DNA of 64,000 bases from CAZQQN01 sp964595485 (lineage in GTDB: Bacteria; Bacteroidota; Bacteroidia; CAILMK01; CAYYUA01). Below, piece after piece: positions 62,283-64,000 of the stretch. The notes below the pieces were generated by a model. That model worked only from the letters and a program-made list of their open reading frames with translations. It did not search any database and had not been told where the DNA came from. The stretch lies in contig CAZQQN010000013.1 in assembly GCA_964595485.1 (NCBI GenBank), positions 1 to 64,000 of the forward strand, read 5' to 3'. Made by a program: the position numbers and the translations under genes. The stretch's first letter is position 1. Every line of letters begins with the position of its first letter.

Positions 62283-62474
62283 ATGATCAAAGTAAGTGTG
62301 AAAGAAAATGAATCAATAGACAAAGCCTTAAAGCGGTTTAAGAAAAAACTCGAGAAGGGTGGTGTACTGCGGGAGTTTCGCAACCGTCAGTTTTATGAAA
62401 AGCCATCAGAGGCCCGAAGAATGGAAGTAGCCAGGGCTCAGTACAGGGAAACAATGCAAAACAAACAATCCTGA
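62283..62474 (+). CDS. rpsU: 30S ribosomal protein S21
   Basis: A 63-residue basic protein, KVSVKENESIDKALKRFKKKL then LREFRNRQFYEKPSEARR, the bS21 signature. bS21 binds the small subunit near the anti-Shine-Dalgarno region. Its gene is 13 bases before xerC, so the two are probably co-transcribed. Confidence 0.95.
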   Translation: MIKVSVKENESIDKALKRFKKKLEKGGVLREFRNRQFYEKPSEARRMEVARAQYRETMQNKQS

Positions 62475-62487
62475 TAACATTGTTTAA

Positions 62488-63381
62488 ATGGATACAAATG
62501 ACTTTCAAAACTGGTTAGTCAATGAAAAAAGGTCACCTGGAAATACAGCATGGGCCTATGGAACTGATATAAAGCAGTTTTTGGATTTTATTCAAGATTC
62601 ATTTAATCTCAACACCCCTGAATTAGCAAATAAACAGCAGGTCAAATCCTGGTTGGCTAATTTGATGGAACAAAATGTGCAACCAAGTTCCATTAAAAGA
62701 AAACTATCCGCAGTAAAAACTTACTACAGGTTCCTTAAAGAAACTACTGACCTTACTACGAATCCAGCTGAAGGGATTAACGCACCAAAACCTCCAAAAC
62801 GTTTGGTTAAGTATGCAGAGGAATCTGATATGATAACCTTACTTGATCATATAGATTGGGGAGAAGACGAAAAAGGCTTACGCAACAGGCTAATTGTGGA
62901 AATGCTATATGGTACAGGTTTGAGGCTGTCAGAATTGATTTCGTTAAAAGTTGGAGATATTGGTAAAGATTCCATAACCGTTATAGGGAAAGGTAAAAAG
63001 GATAGGGCTATCCCTTTGAATAATACCCTTAACCAAAGGATAGCACAATATTTCCACTTGTTGAAAGGCTATCGTCAATTAAAGCAAGACGAATTCCTTT
63101 TTCTGACTGACAAAGGTAAGCCCATTTATCCGATGTATGTTTACAGAGTTGTTAATAAAGCGCTTTCTGGTGTTACTTCCCTATCTTCGAAAAGTCCTCA
63201 TAAACTACGTCATGCATTTGCAACCCATCTGTTAAACAAGGGTGCTGATCTGAATGCTATAAAAACTTTGTTGGGTCACTCAGGATTAGCTGCTACGCAG
63301 GTTTATACGCAGAATTCTGTTGAAAAACTAAAATCAGTTTATAAACAAGCACATCCAAAAGCCAATAACAATGAAAATTGA
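62488..63381 (+). CDS. xerC: Tyrosine recombinase XerC-like
   Basis: A 297-residue site-specific recombinase. The catalytic set is present: Arg146 (TGLRLSE), Lys in GKGKKDR, His238-x-x-Arg241 (PHKLRHAFATHLL), His264 (LLGHSGL) and nucleophile Tyr273 (QVYTQNS). The N-terminal core-binding domain is also typical. It acts at dif during chromosome dimer resolution, or as a general XerC/D. The gene overlaps hpf by 11 bases. Confidence 0.93.
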   Translation: MDTNDFQNWLVNEKRSPGNTAWAYGTDIKQFLDFIQDSFNLNTPELANKQQVKSWLANLMEQNVQPSSIKRKLSAVKTYYRFLKETTDLTTNPAEGINAPKPPKRLVKYAEESDMITLLDHIDWGEDEKGLRNRLIVEMLYGTGLRLSELISLKVGDIGKDSITVIGKGKKDRAIPLNNTLNQRIAQYFHLLKGYRQLKQDEFLFLTDKGKPIYPMYVYRVVNKALSGVTSLSSKSPHKLRHAFATHLLNKGADLNAIKTLLGHSGLAATQVYTQNSVEKLKSVYKQAHPKANNNEN

Positions 63382-63670
63382 TATTCAAACACCAGATAAT
63401 GTAAACTTAACAGACCACCTTGAGAGCGTGGTGAAAGATAAAGTTCAAAAGTTGGAAAAGTTTTACCAAAACATCATGGATTGTATTGTTTACCTCCATG
63501 ATAATGGTAATAGTGTTAATGACAAGGAAGTGGAGATTAAACTGATTGTGAAGGAGAATACGCTGTTTTGTCAAGAGAAGGAGAGCTCATTTGAAAAAGC
63601 AGTTGATTTAGCAGTTGAGGCAATGCGAAAGCAACTCCAGAAATACAAGGATAAGAAACGGGCCAAGTAA
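63371..63670 (+). CDS. hpf: Ribosome hibernation promoting factor (HPF/YfiA family)
   Basis: A 99-residue short-type HPF: beta-alpha fold with KIDIQTPDNVNLTDHLESVVKDKVQKLEKF and a basic C-terminus (EAMRKQLQKYKDKKRAK). Binds the 30S A/P-site region and inactivates ribosomes in stationary phase. Short form, without the dimerising C-terminal domain. Starts inside the end of xerC. Confidence 0.9.
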   Translation: MKIDIQTPDNVNLTDHLESVVKDKVQKLEKFYQNIMDCIVYLHDNGNSVNDKEVEIKLIVKENTLFCQEKESSFEKAVDLAVEAMRKQLQKYKDKKRAK

Positions 63671-63993
63671 TCTGGTTAATGGGTTTAATGATGGTTTGCG
63701 TCACTCTATAGCAATAGCTACTAATCGCCAATTTTGTTTTTAAAGTATGAATCATTTGACGGTGAATCATGGTGATTTAAGTTATTCCCAGGCTTAAAGC
63801 AACTTACTTGAAATTTCCTTTATTCTTTAATTTTAATGTAAGATAGGTAGAAAAGGATTTAAAACCTATCTACAAAGGATTAACCTGCAGGTTCAAAATT
63901 TGGCTATTAAATTTTTTTATTTAGCTGCAGATTTCTATATTTGCAGCCCTTTTTAAAGGTTTATTAGTTCTTTAAAATTGAGATAAAAGGAAT
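63671..63993. other. Intergenic promoter region of a tRNA cluster, with palindromes
   Basis: Contains the hairpin AGATAGGT / ACCTATCT (63841-63871), the perfect 12-bp palindrome AACCTGCAGGTT (63882-63893), the inverted repeat GCTGCA (63924-63929) / TGCAGC (63942-63947) around the -7 box, and a tRNA-like promoter. No protein gene seen. Confidence 0.55.
63936..63943 (+). promoter_or_regulatory. Promoter -7 box before the tRNA
   Basis: TATATTTG, an exact TAnnTTTG match, 50 bases before the tRNA-like sequence. The expected -33 TTG is not present at normal spacing; the nearest is 33 bp away. Confidence 0.5.
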
Positions 63994-64000
63994 GCCGATG
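63994..64000 (+). tRNA. First seven bases of a probable tRNA-Thr (truncated by window end)
   Basis: GCCGATG at the window end is the usual 5' acceptor strand of Bacteroidota tRNA-Thr, and the hpf-tRNA-Thr-tuf order is common in this phylum. Seven bases cannot prove it. Confidence 0.45.

Overview
The window is most likely from a draft assembly of a Bacteroidota chromosome, probably a Cytophagales-like marine or soil bacterium. The evidence is: several large exported proteins with type IX secretion (T9SS) sorting domains, including a PKD-repeat protein ending in a CHU_C-type domain; TAnnTTTG promoter -7 boxes and A-rich rather than Shine-Dalgarno leaders; and the gene orders miaB / sigma-54 activator / lptE / TPR / secG / groES-groEL and rpsU / xerC / hpf / tRNA, which I know from this phylum. 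DNA is AT-rich throughout. A run of ten N marks a scaffold join inside nuoG.

Layout. 1-6.5 kb: the tail of a T9SS surface protein, then aspartate aminotransferase, a heptose-7-phosphate kinase, an EamA transporter, a YigZ protein and an M36-like secreted metallopeptidase. 6.9-21.7 kb: a complete thirteen-gene respiratory complex I operon (nuoA, B, CD, E-N). Its fused NuoCD and long NuoG closely resemble the E. coli enzyme. A zinc-free alcohol dehydrogenase/quinone reductase follows. 22.7-28.5 kb: an intergenic region with a 52-bp palindromic element flanked by perfect 8-bp direct repeats, then the giant PKD protein. 29-42.4 kb, all on the minus strand except one module: a PaaN-like aldehyde dehydrogenase, and the four-gene 'ligase-associated' DNA-damage set (PdeM phosphoesterase, Lhr-type helicase, ATP-dependent DNA ligase, SNM1-like exonuclease). 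That set is interrupted by an ABC/HlyD/TolC export operon with a degenerate ATPase and by a plus-strand DUF433/DUF5615 toxin-antitoxin-like pair. 42.5-49.6 kb: an AI-2E family membrane protein, two more T9SS surface proteins and an outer-membrane beta-barrel. 49.9-57.7 kb: groEL, groES, a conserved unknown, secG, a TPR protein, lptE, a sigma-54 type activator and miaB. 58-64 kb: an AGCS amino-acid symporter with an unusual N-terminal insert, a helix-hairpin-helix protein, acyl-CoA dehydrogenase, rpsU, xerC and hpf. The window stops at the first seven bases of what looks like a tRNA-Thr.

How the parts work together. Complex I and acyl-CoA dehydrogenase indicate aerobic respiration. The T9SS proteins, beta-barrel, lptE, secG and TolC operon make up envelope biogenesis and export. 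The helicase, ligase, exonuclease and phosphoesterase form a DNA repair set. Findings I rate highest are the 17-bp leader motif shared by T9SS genes, the mini transposon-like palindrome, the ABC exporter that has lost most ATPase motifs, the DNA-repair cluster split by two foreign-looking modules, the proof that the nuoG gap is an assembly artefact, and a groES with no ordinary start codon. No clearly undescribed multi-gene system was found.
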